Shown: piece by piece, positions 51,211-60,625 of the stretch
Numbering within the stretch: position 1 is the stretch's first letter
How the letters are laid out: the number at the start of each line of letters is the position of its first letter
Assembly (NCBI GenBank): GCA_937898625.1
Contig: CALEJF010000028.1
Span: 1 to 64,000 of the forward strand
From: an uncultured Clostridia bacterium
GTDB lineage: Bacteria > Bacillota > Clostridia > Oscillospirales > Acutalibacteraceae
Direction: 5' to 3'
DNA: 64,000 bases
The notes under the pieces: generated by a model
Told to the model about the DNA's origin: nothing
Seen by the model: the letters and a program-made list of their open reading frames with translations, nothing else
Database searches by the model: none
Program-made: the position numbers and the translations under genes

Positions 51211-51765
51211 ATGAATACAGTTTTTGATACAATGAAAGAAAAAATGAACAAGACAATTAGTGTTCTTGAAAAAGAATTTGCAGGTATGAGAGCTGGCAGA
51301 GCAACTCCTGCAGTCCTTGATAAAATTTCGGTTGACTATTACGGTGTTCCAACACCAATCCAGCAGATGGCTGCTGTTTCAGTAAGTGAAGGTCGTGTTC
51401 TTGTTATTCAGCCTTGGGATGTAAGTACAATTAATCCTATTTCAAAGGCTATTCAGGCTTCTGACCTTGGAATTACTCCAATGAACGACGGCAAGGTTAT
51501 CCGTCTTACATTCCCACCTCTTACAGAGGAACGCAGAAAGATGCTTTGCAAGGATGTTAGCAAGACTGCTGAAGAATCAAAGGTTGCAATCCGTTCAATC
51601 CGCCGCGATGCAATCGACAAAATCAAGACAATGAAGAAAAACAGTGAAATCACTGAAGATGACCAGAAAAATGCTGAAACAAAGATTCAGAAAATTACCG
51701 ATGATTTTGTAAAGGAAATCGACGGTATTGCCAATAAGAAAGAAAAAGAAATTATGGAGATATAA
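51211..51765 (+). CDS. frr: Ribosome recycling factor
   Basis: RRF splits post-termination ribosomes together with EF-G. The 184-residue product has the expected length, the N-terminal EFAGMRAGRATPAVLD motif, the beta domain DYYGVPTPIQQMA, and the C-terminal helix RSIRRDAIDKIK. It sits 18 bases after pyrH, with AAAGGAG before the ATG. Confidence 0.98.
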   Translation: MNTVFDTMKEKMNKTISVLEKEFAGMRAGRATPAVLDKISVDYYGVPTPIQQMAAVSVSEGRVLVIQPWDVSTINPISKAIQASDLGITPMNDGKVIRLTFPPLTEERRKMLCKDVSKTAEESKVAIRSIRRDAIDKIKTMKKNSEITEDDQKNAETKIQKITDDFVKEIDGIANKKEKEIMEI

Positions 51766-51766
51766 A

Positions 51767-51800
51767 CAAATCAAAGGGCGGGTAATACCGCCTTGATTTG
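51767..51800 (+). terminator. Hairpin between frr and uppS
   Basis: CAAATCAA and GGCGG (51767-51781) pair with CCGCC and TTGATTTG (51788-51800), followed by CTTATTTTTGG. It could be a partial terminator setting lower expression of the downstream genes. Confidence 0.6.
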
Positions 51801-51815
51801 CTTATTTTTGGAATT

Positions 51816-52550
51816 ATGGATAAGAAAAATATTCCTCAGTTCTCCGTTTTGCCAAAGCATATCGGTATTATCATGGATGGTAACGGCAGATGGGCAAAGC
51901 AGAGAAACTTACCAAGATATAAGGGACATATAGAGGGTGCAAAAACATTTCGTAAAATCGGTGAATTTGCAGCTGATGTTGGTGTTAAGTGTTTGACTTT
52001 CTATGCTTTTTCAACTGAAAACTGGAAAAGACCTCAAGAAGAAGTGGATGCAATTATGCAGCTCTTCCGTGAATACCTTATTGAGGCGGACGAAAGAACA
52101 GAAGAAAATAAGGAAAAAGGAATCACTTTAAGATTTATTGGCGACCGTACAGGAATTCCCGAGGATATTCAGGCATTAATGGAGCATATTGAAAATGTAA
52201 GTAAATATGAAAACAAGGTTGTTTTGAACCTTGCCATTAACTATGGTGGTCGTCACGAAATTACACAGGGTGTGAAGGCTATTGCTCAAAAAGTGGCAGA
52301 TGGTGAAATCTCTCCTGATGATATAACGGAAGAGATGATTTCACAGAGTCTTTACACAAAAAATCTTCCTGACCCGGATTTGATTATCAGACCAAGCGGT
52401 GAATACAGATTGTCAAACTTCTTGACTTGGCAGTCAGCATATTCAGAGTTCTGGTTTTCAAATGTTTTGTGGCCTGACTTTACAGAAGAACACCTCTGTG
52501 AAGCATTAAGGGAGTTTGAAAAACGCAACAGACGGTTTGGTGGCGTTTGA
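51816..52550 (+). CDS. uppS: Undecaprenyl diphosphate synthase
   Basis: UppS makes the C55 carrier lipid for cell-wall polymers. The 244-residue cis-prenyltransferase has IIMDGNGRWAKQRNLPRYKG with the catalytic aspartate, FYAFSTENWKRP, and near the C-terminus DLIIRPSGEYRLSNFL. The ATG at 51816 gives the usual length; its Shine-Dalgarno site is weak (TTGGAA), and the frr-uppS hairpin lies just before it. cdsA follows. Confidence 0.97.
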   Translation: MDKKNIPQFSVLPKHIGIIMDGNGRWAKQRNLPRYKGHIEGAKTFRKIGEFAADVGVKCLTFYAFSTENWKRPQEEVDAIMQLFREYLIEADERTEENKEKGITLRFIGDRTGIPEDIQALMEHIENVSKYENKVVLNLAINYGGRHEITQGVKAIAQKVADGEISPDDITEEMISQSLYTKNLPDPDLIIRPSGEYRLSNFLTWQSAYSEFWFSNVLWPDFTEEHLCEALREFEKRNRRFGGV

Positions 52551-52570
52551 GGATAGAAAAGAGGAAAAAT

Positions 52571-53440
52571 ATGGCTAAAAGATTAGTATTTGGTCTTTTG
52601 TGGACGGTAATAGGAATATCTGCATTGTTTTTGATGCATACTTGGATTTTCCTGATTTTTGCGATGTTCTTATGCTTTATGGCAACCTATGAACTCAACC
52701 GCTCAATTGGTCTTAAAAACAAGCCTATAATGATTTTAAGTCTTGTAGTTTCAACCGCTTTCCCACTCTATTATGAGTACGGACACTTTTTAAGAGAAAT
52801 AAACGGACTTAACTTGAAAACAGAATATCTTATTACGGCTTATGTTTTAATTTTGTGCTTTTTGATGCTTCATAATCACGAAAACACAAAGTTTTCTGAT
52901 GTTTCATTTGTTGTGATGTCATCACTTTTTGTACCATTTGCGTTCACAAGACTTATGTACTTTAGGGACATCAAATTGTATTATCCCGATAATGGATATA
53001 CGGATGCACATGGAATTTTCTTAATTCTTTTTATCCTTTTCTCTGCGTGTATGACGGACACCTGTGCATACTTTGCAGGTAGTTTTTTAGGAAAACATAA
53101 GCTCTGCCCTAAAATCAGCCCTAAAAAGACAGTTGAGGGTGCTATCGGTGGCGTAATCGGTTGTGTTATTGCAAATGTAATTCTCTACGCAGTTTATAAT
53201 AACTTTATTTTTGAAAATCCTGTTAATAATTATTTGCCAATTGTTATAGCATCAGTAATAACATCAATTGTAGGTATGTGTGGTGACCTTACAGCATCAC
53301 TTATTAAGCGTAATTACGGAATAAAAGATTTCGGAAACTTAATTCCCGGTCATGGTGGAATTATGGACCGTTTTGATAGCATTATGTTTGTTTCTGCTGC
53401 TTTCTATGCAGTATTTAACATCTTCGAGGTGTCGATATAA
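52571..53440 (+). CDS. cdsA: Phosphatidate cytidylyltransferase
   Basis: CdsA makes CDP-diacylglycerol for phospholipid synthesis. The 289-residue membrane enzyme has about eight helices, the conserved ISPKKTVEGAIGG loop, and the signature SLIKRNYGIKDFGNLIPGHG followed by GIMDRFDS. I use the ATG at 52571 behind AAGAGG; the frame reaches back into the end of uppS. Its stop overlaps the dxr start by one base. Confidence 0.96.
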   Translation: MAKRLVFGLLWTVIGISALFLMHTWIFLIFAMFLCFMATYELNRSIGLKNKPIMILSLVVSTAFPLYYEYGHFLREINGLNLKTEYLITAYVLILCFLMLHNHENTKFSDVSFVVMSSLFVPFAFTRLMYFRDIKLYYPDNGYTDAHGIFLILFILFSACMTDTCAYFAGSFLGKHKLCPKISPKKTVEGAIGGVIGCVIANVILYAVYNNFIFENPVNNYLPIVIASVITSIVGMCGDLTASLIKRNYGIKDFGNLIPGHGGIMDRFDSIMFVSAAFYAVFNIFEVSI

Positions 53441-54594
53441 TGACAAAAAATCTAAGTATTTTAGGCTCAACCGGTTCAATCGGTACGCAGAGCCTTGAAA
53501 CAGCAAGAAAGTGCGGTTACTCTGTCTCCGCGCTTTCAGCATATTCTAATGTAGATTTAATTGAGGAGCAAATCCGTGAGTTCAAGCCACAACTTGCCGC
53601 GTTGGTTGATGAAGATGCAGCAAAAGAACTTAAAAATCGCGTGGCTGATATGGATGTGAAAATCCTTTCTGGTATTGAGGGTGTTTGTGAATGTGCAAGG
53701 GTAGAAAGTGCTGATACAGTAATAAATTCCGTTGTTGGTATGGCAGGGCTTAAACCCACACTTTCTGCCATTGAGGCAAACAAGAAAATTGCTCTTGCAA
53801 ATAAAGAAACACTCGTTGCAGGTGGTTTGCTTGTTACAACAAAGGCAAAGGAAAAGGGCATTGACATTTTGCCTGTTGATTCTGAACATTCAGCAATTTT
53901 CCAATGTTTACAGGGTCAACCTACCAATAAGGCATTAAAAAGAATTATCCTTACTGCAAGTGGTGGACCATTTTTTGGGAAAACTCGTGAAGAATTAGAA
54001 AAAGTGACGGTTGCAGATGCGCTTAAACATCCGAACTGGAGTATGGGACAAAAAATAACCATTGACTCTGCTACAATGATGAATAAAGGACTTGAACTTA
54101 TTGAGGCAGTTTGGCTTTTCGATGTTCATCCGTCAAAAATTGAGATTATTGTTCATAGGGAAAGTATAATCCATTCAGCAGTTGAGTATGATGATAATGC
54201 AGTAATAGCCCAAATGGGACTTCCTGATATGAAAATTCCAATTCAGTATGCTCTCACATATCCTGAAAGAATTGAGTCACTTACAGGTGAGTTGGATTTA
54301 ACAAAATTAGGTACACTTACATTCTATAAACCCGATTATGATACATTCCGTTGTATGGATATCTGTCGTGAGGCAATTACTCGCGGAGGGCTTTATCCTG
54401 CATTTGCAAACTCTGCAAACGAACAGGCAAACCTTATGTTCAGAAAAGGTGAAATCGGTTTCTTACAGATTGCCGAGTTAGTTGAGAAAGTTATGAATGA
54501 AGCACCGAAAGTGGATACATACACGGTGGATGATGTTTATAATGCTGATATTGAGGCAAGAAATTTAGTTATTAAGTATTCAGGAAAGCAGTGA
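53440..54594 (+). CDS. dxr: 1-deoxy-D-xylulose 5-phosphate reductoisomerase
   Basis: Dxr (IspC) commits carbon to the MEP isoprenoid pathway. The 384-residue protein has the NADPH motif ILGSTGSIGTQSLE, the metal and substrate segment LPVDSEHSAIFQCL, the loop ASGGPFF, and WSMGQKITIDSATMMNKGLE. The length is normal. The gene overlaps cdsA by one base, and ispG of the same pathway lies two genes downstream. Confidence 0.98.
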   Translation: MTKNLSILGSTGSIGTQSLETARKCGYSVSALSAYSNVDLIEEQIREFKPQLAALVDEDAAKELKNRVADMDVKILSGIEGVCECARVESADTVINSVVGMAGLKPTLSAIEANKKIALANKETLVAGGLLVTTKAKEKGIDILPVDSEHSAIFQCLQGQPTNKALKRIILTASGGPFFGKTREELEKVTVADALKHPNWSMGQKITIDSATMMNKGLELIEAVWLFDVHPSKIEIIVHRESIIHSAVEYDDNAVIAQMGLPDMKIPIQYALTYPERIESLTGELDLTKLGTLTFYKPDYDTFRCMDICREAITRGGLYPAFANSANEQANLMFRKGEIGFLQIAELVEKVMNEAPKVDTYTVDDVYNADIEARNLVIKYSGKQ

Positions 54595-54598
54595 TTTT

Positions 54599-55657
54599 TT
54601 GGAAATCTGGTCAAAGGTATGGCCATTTTTAGTGGCAATATTATTCTTTGGACTTTTAATATCAATACACGAGTTAGGACATTTCACTTTTGCCAAACTT
54701 TTCAAGGTAAAAGTCAATGAGTTTGCCCTTGGAATGGGACCTGCCATTTTCAAAAAGAAAAAAGGTGACACAACTTATGCTCTTCGTCTTTTGCCCATTG
54801 GCGGTTATGTGAGTATGGAGGGTGAGGACGAAGAAAGCACCGACGAAAATGCTTTTAACCGTAAAAAGGTGTGGCAGAAGTTTATAATTGTTGCCGCAGG
54901 GGCAATTATGAACTTGATTTTAGGTGTTGTAATTGTTGCAACAATTCTTTCAATGGACGATTTGATTGCCACAAATAAGATTCACAGTTTTAATGAGGGG
55001 GCAATCAGTCAACAAACAGGACTTAAAGAAAATGACGAAATCCTTTCCATTGATGGCAAAAAGGTGTTATCGGGAATGGATGTATCCTTTCTTATGACGA
55101 GAAGTGATGACGGCATTTTTGATATGACAGTCCGTCGTGATGGTGAAAAGGTTGAACTTAAAGATGTCACATTTAAAACCACTAAAGAAGGGAAATATAC
55201 TCTTATCGAATATGATTTCATAATTGTGGGAGAGGAACCAAGGATTTTAAATGTTATTGCAAATTCTTTTAAGCAAACAGCCTCTATGGCAAGGCTTGTG
55301 TGGTTAAGTCTTTTTGATTTAGTGACAGGGCAATACGGACTGACTGATTTATCAGGACCCGTGGGAACAGTAAATATAATCGCTGATATGGCGTCAAGTG
55401 CAACCGAAAGTAAAGAGGGCCTTATAGCAACTCTTAACATAATGGCATTTATTACAATTAATATCGGTATTTTTAATCTTATGCCATTACCTGCTCTTGA
55501 TGGTGGCAGACTTTTCTTCCTGCTTATTGAGGGTATTCGCAGAAAACCCATAAAACCAAAATATGAGGGATTTATTCACGGTGCAGGGCTTGTACTTTTG
55601 CTTCTTTTAATGTTGGTAGTAACTTTTAATGATATAGTGAATTTAATTAAAACATAA
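54599..55657 (+). CDS. rseP: Site-2 intramembrane metalloprotease RseP
   Basis: A 352-residue membrane zinc protease. The HELGH motif is at residues 24-28 in the first helix, a PDZ domain covers about 125-205 (GLKENDEILSIDGKKV), and the second metal motif is NLMPLPALDGG near residue 295. It cleaves membrane-bound anti-sigma factors and signal peptides in related bacteria. The start is a TTG at 54599, 11-12 bases after AGGAAAG. It has the standard place between dxr and ispG. Confidence 0.95.
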   Translation: MEIWSKVWPFLVAILFFGLLISIHELGHFTFAKLFKVKVNEFALGMGPAIFKKKKGDTTYALRLLPIGGYVSMEGEDEESTDENAFNRKKVWQKFIIVAAGAIMNLILGVVIVATILSMDDLIATNKIHSFNEGAISQQTGLKENDEILSIDGKKVLSGMDVSFLMTRSDDGIFDMTVRRDGEKVELKDVTFKTTKEGKYTLIEYDFIIVGEEPRILNVIANSFKQTASMARLVWLSLFDLVTGQYGLTDLSGPVGTVNIIADMASSATESKEGLIATLNIMAFITINIGIFNLMPLPALDGGRLFFLLIEGIRRKPIKPKYEGFIHGAGLVLLLLLMLVVTFNDIVNLIKT

Positions 55658-55671
55658 AGACGGTGTGATTT

Positions 55672-56724
55672 ATGATAAAACGTAGAAAAAGCCGAGTTGT
55701 AACGGCAGGTAATGTAAAAATAGGTGGAAACAATCCAATTTCTGTTCAGTCAATGCTCAATGTTATTGCGGAGGACGCAGAGGGTAATGTGCGTCAGGCT
55801 GTGGAATTAGAAAAAGCAGGTTGTCAGATTATCCGCCTTACTGTGCCAAACAAAGAGGCGGTTAACACATTGTATGCAGTGAAAAATGCAGTGAAAATAC
55901 CGGTTGTTGCAGATATTCATTTTGATTATCGTTGTGCATTGGAAAGCGTTGCAGCAGGTGTGGATAAAATCAGAATTAACCCGGGCAATATTGGTGATGA
56001 TGAGAAAGTTCGTGCAGTTGCAAATGCCTGCAGGCTTCATAATGTGCCAATTCGTATTGGCGTAAATTCAGGCTCACTTGAAAAGAATTTACTCAGCAAA
56101 TACGGTTCACCAACACCTGAGGCGATGGCTGAAAGTGCTATGTATCATATCTCACTTCTTGAAAAATTTGATTTTAACGACATTGTTGTGTCAATTAAAT
56201 CATCCGATGTGCAGAAAATGGTTAAAGCATACAGATTAGTTGCCGATATGTGCGATTATCCCTTGCATTTAGGTGTTACCGAAGCAGGTACACATAATAT
56301 GGCACTTGTAAAATCAAGTATCGGTATTGGTTCTTTACTTCTTGACGGTATTGGTGACACAATCCGCGTTTCAATGACTGCTGACCCTGTAACAGAGGTC
56401 AAAGCAGGTTATGACATTTTAAAGGCAGCGGGAATTAAAACCGACTGTGCACAGATTGTTTCTTGTCCTACTTGCGGAAGAACAAAAATTGATTTAATCG
56501 GTCTTGCCGATAAGGTCGAAAAAGCCCTTGTAAACTATGATAAGCCAATTAAAGTTGCTGTAATGGGTTGCGTTGTTAATGGCCCGGGTGAAGCAAAAGA
56601 GGCTGATATCGGTGTCGCAGGTGGCGACGGTTGTGGTGTTATCTTCAAGCACGGCGAGGTGCTTAAAAAAGTACCTGAAGAGAAAATTGTAGATGAACTT
56701 TTAAATGAAATAGAGAAGATATAA
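55672..56724 (+). CDS. ispG: (E)-4-hydroxy-3-methylbut-2-enyl diphosphate synthase
   Basis: IspG (GcpE) is the [4Fe-4S] enzyme for the penultimate MEP step. The 350-residue product has the TIM-barrel start SVQSMLNV, VADIHFDYR, and the cluster cysteines in SCPTCGRTKIDL and MGCVVNGPGEAKEADIG. This is the compact two-domain form usual in bacteria. It lies 13 bases before polC. Confidence 0.97.
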   Translation: MIKRRKSRVVTAGNVKIGGNNPISVQSMLNVIAEDAEGNVRQAVELEKAGCQIIRLTVPNKEAVNTLYAVKNAVKIPVVADIHFDYRCALESVAAGVDKIRINPGNIGDDEKVRAVANACRLHNVPIRIGVNSGSLEKNLLSKYGSPTPEAMAESAMYHISLLEKFDFNDIVVSIKSSDVQKMVKAYRLVADMCDYPLHLGVTEAGTHNMALVKSSIGIGSLLLDGIGDTIRVSMTADPVTEVKAGYDILKAAGIKTDCAQIVSCPTCGRTKIDLIGLADKVEKALVNYDKPIKVAVMGCVVNGPGEAKEADIGVAGGDGCGVIFKHGEVLKKVPEEKIVDELLNEIEKI

Positions 56725-56737
56725 CGGTGAATTACAT

Positions 56738-59700
56738 ATGGCAGTAGTAAAATCACTTTTTGGGGAGTATTTTGACTGCACACAGAATCTCGATATTGCC
56801 TTTGCTGATATTGTGGGTTTTGCTGTGTCGCAGGAAAAAATGAGTGCAAGACTCACCATTAAGCCTTACAGAAAAATTGAAAAAGAAAGAATTGAAGCTC
56901 TTGAAAGACAACTTTCAAGAGCTGTCAATGTCAATATAAGCATTGTTTGTGACGAGTCAAGAATTGGTTTCCGCACAGAGTTTATGGAACTTGTTATTGA
57001 GATTTTAAGAGATAAAATTGTTGTTGCAAACGGGTATTTTAATAATGCGGAATATGAAATTCTTGGCAGGGAGTTGAAAATCACTCTAAAAAAAGGTGGA
57101 AAAGACATTCTTCTTTCTGCAAATTGTGAAAAGGAAACAGAGAGAATCATCAAAGGTATTTTTGGTGTTGATTATACTGTAACTCTTATTCAGGAAGAGG
57201 ATTTTAACACGGAAATGGCTCTTGACAGTATGCAGAAAAAGGTGGATGAGGAAATCCGTAGGGAAAAGAATATTCCTGAACCGAGTGTATCTGCTAACAG
57301 TGGTGAGTCAAAGCCCCATGTAATTAAAGAAGGATTCCCACTATATCTTGAAACGCAAAAGCCCATTTATGGTAATCTTATTCGTACAAGCAACTTGCAG
57401 AGCCTTTGTGATGTTTCCATTGAAAGTGGTGCAGTTGCAGTCTGGGGCGAGGTTTTCTCACTTGATGTGCGTACAACCCGTGACGGAAAGAATAACATTA
57501 TTAATTTTAATATTACAGATAAAACTTACTCATATACGGTAAAGATTTTTGAAAGTTGCACAAATGCTAAAACATTTCTTGGTGCACTAAGTGAAGGTGT
57601 AACTGTACTTGTTTATGGCAGAGTGACTTTTGATAAATATTCAGGTGAAAACATTATCTCTGCAACAGCAGTAAATACAGTTACTCCTATCAAAAAACAG
57701 GACAAGGCAGAGAAGAAAAGAGTTGAATTACACCTCCATACAAATATGTCCGATATGGACGGTATGACAGGAGCAGATAAGCTTGTTAAACGAGCAATTC
57801 AGTGGGGACATCCCGCTATTGCAATTACTGACCACGGTAATGTGCAAGGTTATCCCGATGCCATGAAAGGTAAGGGGAAGGACGACATCAAACTTATCTA
57901 TGGTGTTGAGGGTTACCTTATTGACGATATTGGTGAGCCTGAAACTCCTTGGGAAAAGTTACCAAGATATCATATTATTCTCCTTGTGCAGAATAAAGTT
58001 GGTCTTAAAAACTTATATAAACTTGTGTCTTTGGCACATACAACATATTTCCATACAAGACCTTGTATTCCTCGCTCAAAACTCAATGAATTGAGAGAGG
58101 GTATAATTCTTGGCTCTGCTTGTGAAGCAGGTGAACTTATAAAAGCAATTCTTCTTGAAAAAAGCGAAGAAGAAATTATAAAAATTGCTGAATACTACGA
58201 TTATCTTGAAATTCAGCCCGACGGAAACAATATGTTTATGATTGCTTCCCATTCTGACCCTAATGCGAAAAATCCTGACAGAAATAAAGAATACAACAGG
58301 ATTAAAACTCTTGAAGATATTCGTGACATCAATCGTAAGATTATCCATTTGGGTGATAGGTTAGATAAATTGGTTTGTGCAACAGGTGATGTTCACTTTA
58401 TGGACCCCGAAGATGCAAAATTCCGTGCAATTCTTATGGCGGGTAAAGGCTTTGACGATGCCGATGACCAAGCACCTCTTTATTTTAAAACAACTGATGA
58501 GATGCTTGAGGAATTTGCCTATTTAGGTGAAGATACAGCATTTGAGGTTGTTGTTACAAATACAAATAAAATCGCAGATATGATTGAACAGGTAAGACCA
58601 ATTCCTAAGGGTACATTCCAACCATCTATCCCGGGTGCAGAAGATGAACTTCGTCAGATTTGCTGGGATAAAGCAAAGGACTGGTACGGTGACCCTGTTC
58701 CTGAATATGTTGCTGATAGATTGACCCGAGAACTTGAATCAATTATTAAACACGGATTCGCAGTTCTTTACATTATCGCACAAAAGCTTGTTTGGGACTC
58801 CGAGGCTCACGGCTACCATGTTGGTTCACGAGGTTCTGTTGGTTCATCTTTCGTTGCCACAATGGCAGGTATTTCAGAGGTTAACCCGTTAGCACCCCAT
58901 TATCGCTGTCCAAAGTGTCGACATAGTGAATTCTTTTTACACGGTGAATATGGTTCAGGCTTTGATATGCCACCAAAGAATTGTCCTCATTGTGATGTTC
59001 CGATGGTGCGTGACGGACACGAGATTCCATTCGAAACTTTCCTTGGTTTCCACGGTGATAAGGCTCCCGATATTGACCTTAACTTCTCAGGTGACTATCA
59101 GGGTAATGCCCACAGATATACAGAAGAACTCTTCGGTCGTGACCACGTGTTTAAAGCGGGTACAATCGCAACTGTTGCCGATAAAACTGCCTATGGTTAT
59201 GTTAAAAAATACCTTGAAGAACGAGGAAAAGTTGTAACTCGTGCAGAAGAAGACAGACTTACAAAGGGTTGCACGGGAATTAAGCGTACAACAGGTCAGC
59301 ACCCCGGCGGTATGGTTGTTGTTCCTAATGAATTTGATGTTTATGATTTCACGGCAGTTCAATTCCCTGCAAACGACACAACATCCGATATGGAAACAAC
59401 TCACTTCGACTTCCATTTCCTGCACGATACCATTCTTAAACTTGATATTCTCGGCCATGATGTGCCCACACTCTATAAGCACCTTGAAGATATGACGGGA
59501 ATCCCCGTTATGGATGTTGATGTGTGCGACCCTAAAATTGTTAGTTTGTGTACAAGCCCTGAGGCGTTGGGACTTACTCCTGACGATATCGGTGTTCAGA
59601 CAGGTACACTTTCAATTCCTGAAATGGGTACGGATTTTGTTCGTGGAATGCTTATGGAAGCACAACCAAAATGTTTCTCCGACCTTTTACAGATTTCAGG

Positions 59701-60532
59701 ACTTTCCCACGGTACTGATGTTTGGCTTGGTAATGCACAGGAACTCATTAAAGACGGTACTTGTACAATTTCCGATGTTATCGGTACTCGTGACAGTATT
59801 ATGACATACCTTATGCATAAGGGACTTGATTCAGGTCTTGCATTCAATATTATGGAAAAAACCCGTAAGGGCATTGTTGCAAAGGTAGGTTTCCCTGAAG
59901 GTGCAGAAGAGGCTATGAAGGCTTGTAATGTGCCACAGTGGTATATGGATTCCTGCCGTAAGATTAAGTATATGTTCCCTAAGGCTCACGCGGCGGCATA
60001 TGTTATTGCAGCACTTCGCCTTGGCTGGTACAAGATTTATAAACCTACTGAATATTACACTGCATTCTTAACAGTCCGTGGCGGTGACCTTGATGCAGTA
60101 ACGGTTGCACAAGGCAGAGACGCGGTTAAGCGTAAAATGGTTGAACTCCACGGTCCACTTAATGCAGAGCCAAAGGACAGAAAACCAATGTCAACCAAGG
60201 AAAAAGACCAGTTTACTGCTTTGCAGGTTGTTAACGAAATGATGGCAAGAGGTGTAGAACTTCTTCCTGTTGATATTTATAAATCTCGTGCAACTGTTTA
60301 TTACATAGAAGACGGAAAAATTAGAATGCCATTCTCTGCACTTTCAGGTGTTGGTGAAAATGCTGCCAAAGCACTTGTTGAGGGTAGGGATAACAGTGAC
60401 GGAAACTTTGTTTCTATTGACGATTTCCAAGCAAAAACAGGCGCATCAAGTGCAGTTGTTACAGCGTTAAAGGAAATAGGTGCATTTGCAGACTTACCGG
60501 AAACTGCACAGATTTCATTCTTTGGTTTCTGA
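56738..60532 (+). CDS. polC: DNA polymerase III PolC lacking its exonuclease domain
   Basis: The replicative polymerase of Firmicutes, here 1264 residues against about 1430-1440 usual. Order: N-terminal domains (1-215), OB domain (about 225-325), PHP domain from about 328 (ELHLHTNMSDMDG, AITDHGNVQGYP), zinc-binding CPKC/CPHC (about 727-750), polymerase core with DIDLNFSGDYQ and VFKAGTIATVADKTA, and a helical C-terminus. The DEDD 3'-5' exonuclease, normally inserted in the PHP domain after the GVEAYLVDD-like strand, is absent: GVEGYLIDDIGEPETPWEK runs straight into RYHIILLVQNKVGLKNLYKL. The reading frame is continuous, so this is a clean domain loss. Confidence 0.95.
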   Translation: MAVVKSLFGEYFDCTQNLDIAFADIVGFAVSQEKMSARLTIKPYRKIEKERIEALERQLSRAVNVNISIVCDESRIGFRTEFMELVIEILRDKIVVANGYFNNAEYEILGRELKITLKKGGKDILLSANCEKETERIIKGIFGVDYTVTLIQEEDFNTEMALDSMQKKVDEEIRREKNIPEPSVSANSGESKPHVIKEGFPLYLETQKPIYGNLIRTSNLQSLCDVSIESGAVAVWGEVFSLDVRTTRDGKNNIINFNITDKTYSYTVKIFESCTNAKTFLGALSEGVTVLVYGRVTFDKYSGENIISATAVNTVTPIKKQDKAEKKRVELHLHTNMSDMDGMTGADKLVKRAIQWGHPAIAITDHGNVQGYPDAMKGKGKDDIKLIYGVEGYLIDDIGEPETPWEKLPRYHIILLVQNKVGLKNLYKLVSLAHTTYFHTRPCIPRSKLNELREGIILGSACEAGELIKAILLEKSEEEIIKIAEYYDYLEIQPDGNNMFMIASHSDPNAKNPDRNKEYNRIKTLEDIRDINRKIIHLGDRLDKLVCATGDVHFMDPEDAKFRAILMAGKGFDDADDQAPLYFKTTDEMLEEFAYLGEDTAFEVVVTNTNKIADMIEQVRPIPKGTFQPSIPGAEDELRQICWDKAKDWYGDPVPEYVADRLTRELESIIKHGFAVLYIIAQKLVWDSEAHGYHVGSRGSVGSSFVATMAGISEVNPLAPHYRCPKCRHSEFFLHGEYGSGFDMPPKNCPHCDVPMVRDGHEIPFETFLGFHGDKAPDIDLNFSGDYQGNAHRYTEELFGRDHVFKAGTIATVADKTAYGYVKKYLEERGKVVTRAEEDRLTKGCTGIKRTTGQHPGGMVVVPNEFDVYDFTAVQFPANDTTSDMETTHFDFHFLHDTILKLDILGHDVPTLYKHLEDMTGIPVMDVDVCDPKIVSLCTSPEALGLTPDDIGVQTGTLSIPEMGTDFVRGMLMEAQPKCFSDLLQISGLSHGTDVWLGNAQELIKDGTCTISDVIGTRDSIMTYLMHKGLDSGLAFNIMEKTRKGIVAKVGFPEGAEEAMKACNVPQWYMDSCRKIKYMFPKAHAAAYVIAALRLGWYKIYKPTEYYTAFLTVRGGDLDAVTVAQGRDAVKRKMVELHGPLNAEPKDRKPMSTKEKDQFTALQVVNEMMARGVELLPVDIYKSRATVYYIEDGKIRMPFSALSGVGENAAKALVEGRDNSDGNFVSIDDFQAKTGASSAVVTALKEIGAFADLPETAQISFFGF

Positions 60533-60553
60533 TAATGTTGTACATTATTATAC

Positions 60554-60582
60554 TTGACAGATACACTTTATTATGTTAGCAT
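60554..60582 (+). promoter_or_regulatory. Possible promoter of the his genes
   Basis: TTGACA (60554-60559), 17-bp spacer and a weak -10, TAGCAT (60577-60582). No T-box or his leader was recognised in 60533-60625. Confidence 0.5.
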
Positions 60583-60625
60583 ATTAGCACACTAAAGCGA
60601 CAACAATAAAAAGGACAATTTATAA

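Noticed and set aside
57348..58094. Missing PolC exonuclease hidden in another reading frame
   Set aside because: The short frames here on the plus strand contain no DEDD motifs, and the PHP halves meet without extra DNA, so nothing is hidden by a frameshift.
60533..60625. Histidine T-box or attenuator before hisZ
   Set aside because: No T-box core (GGGTGGTACCRCG-like) or run of histidine codons is present in this short gap.
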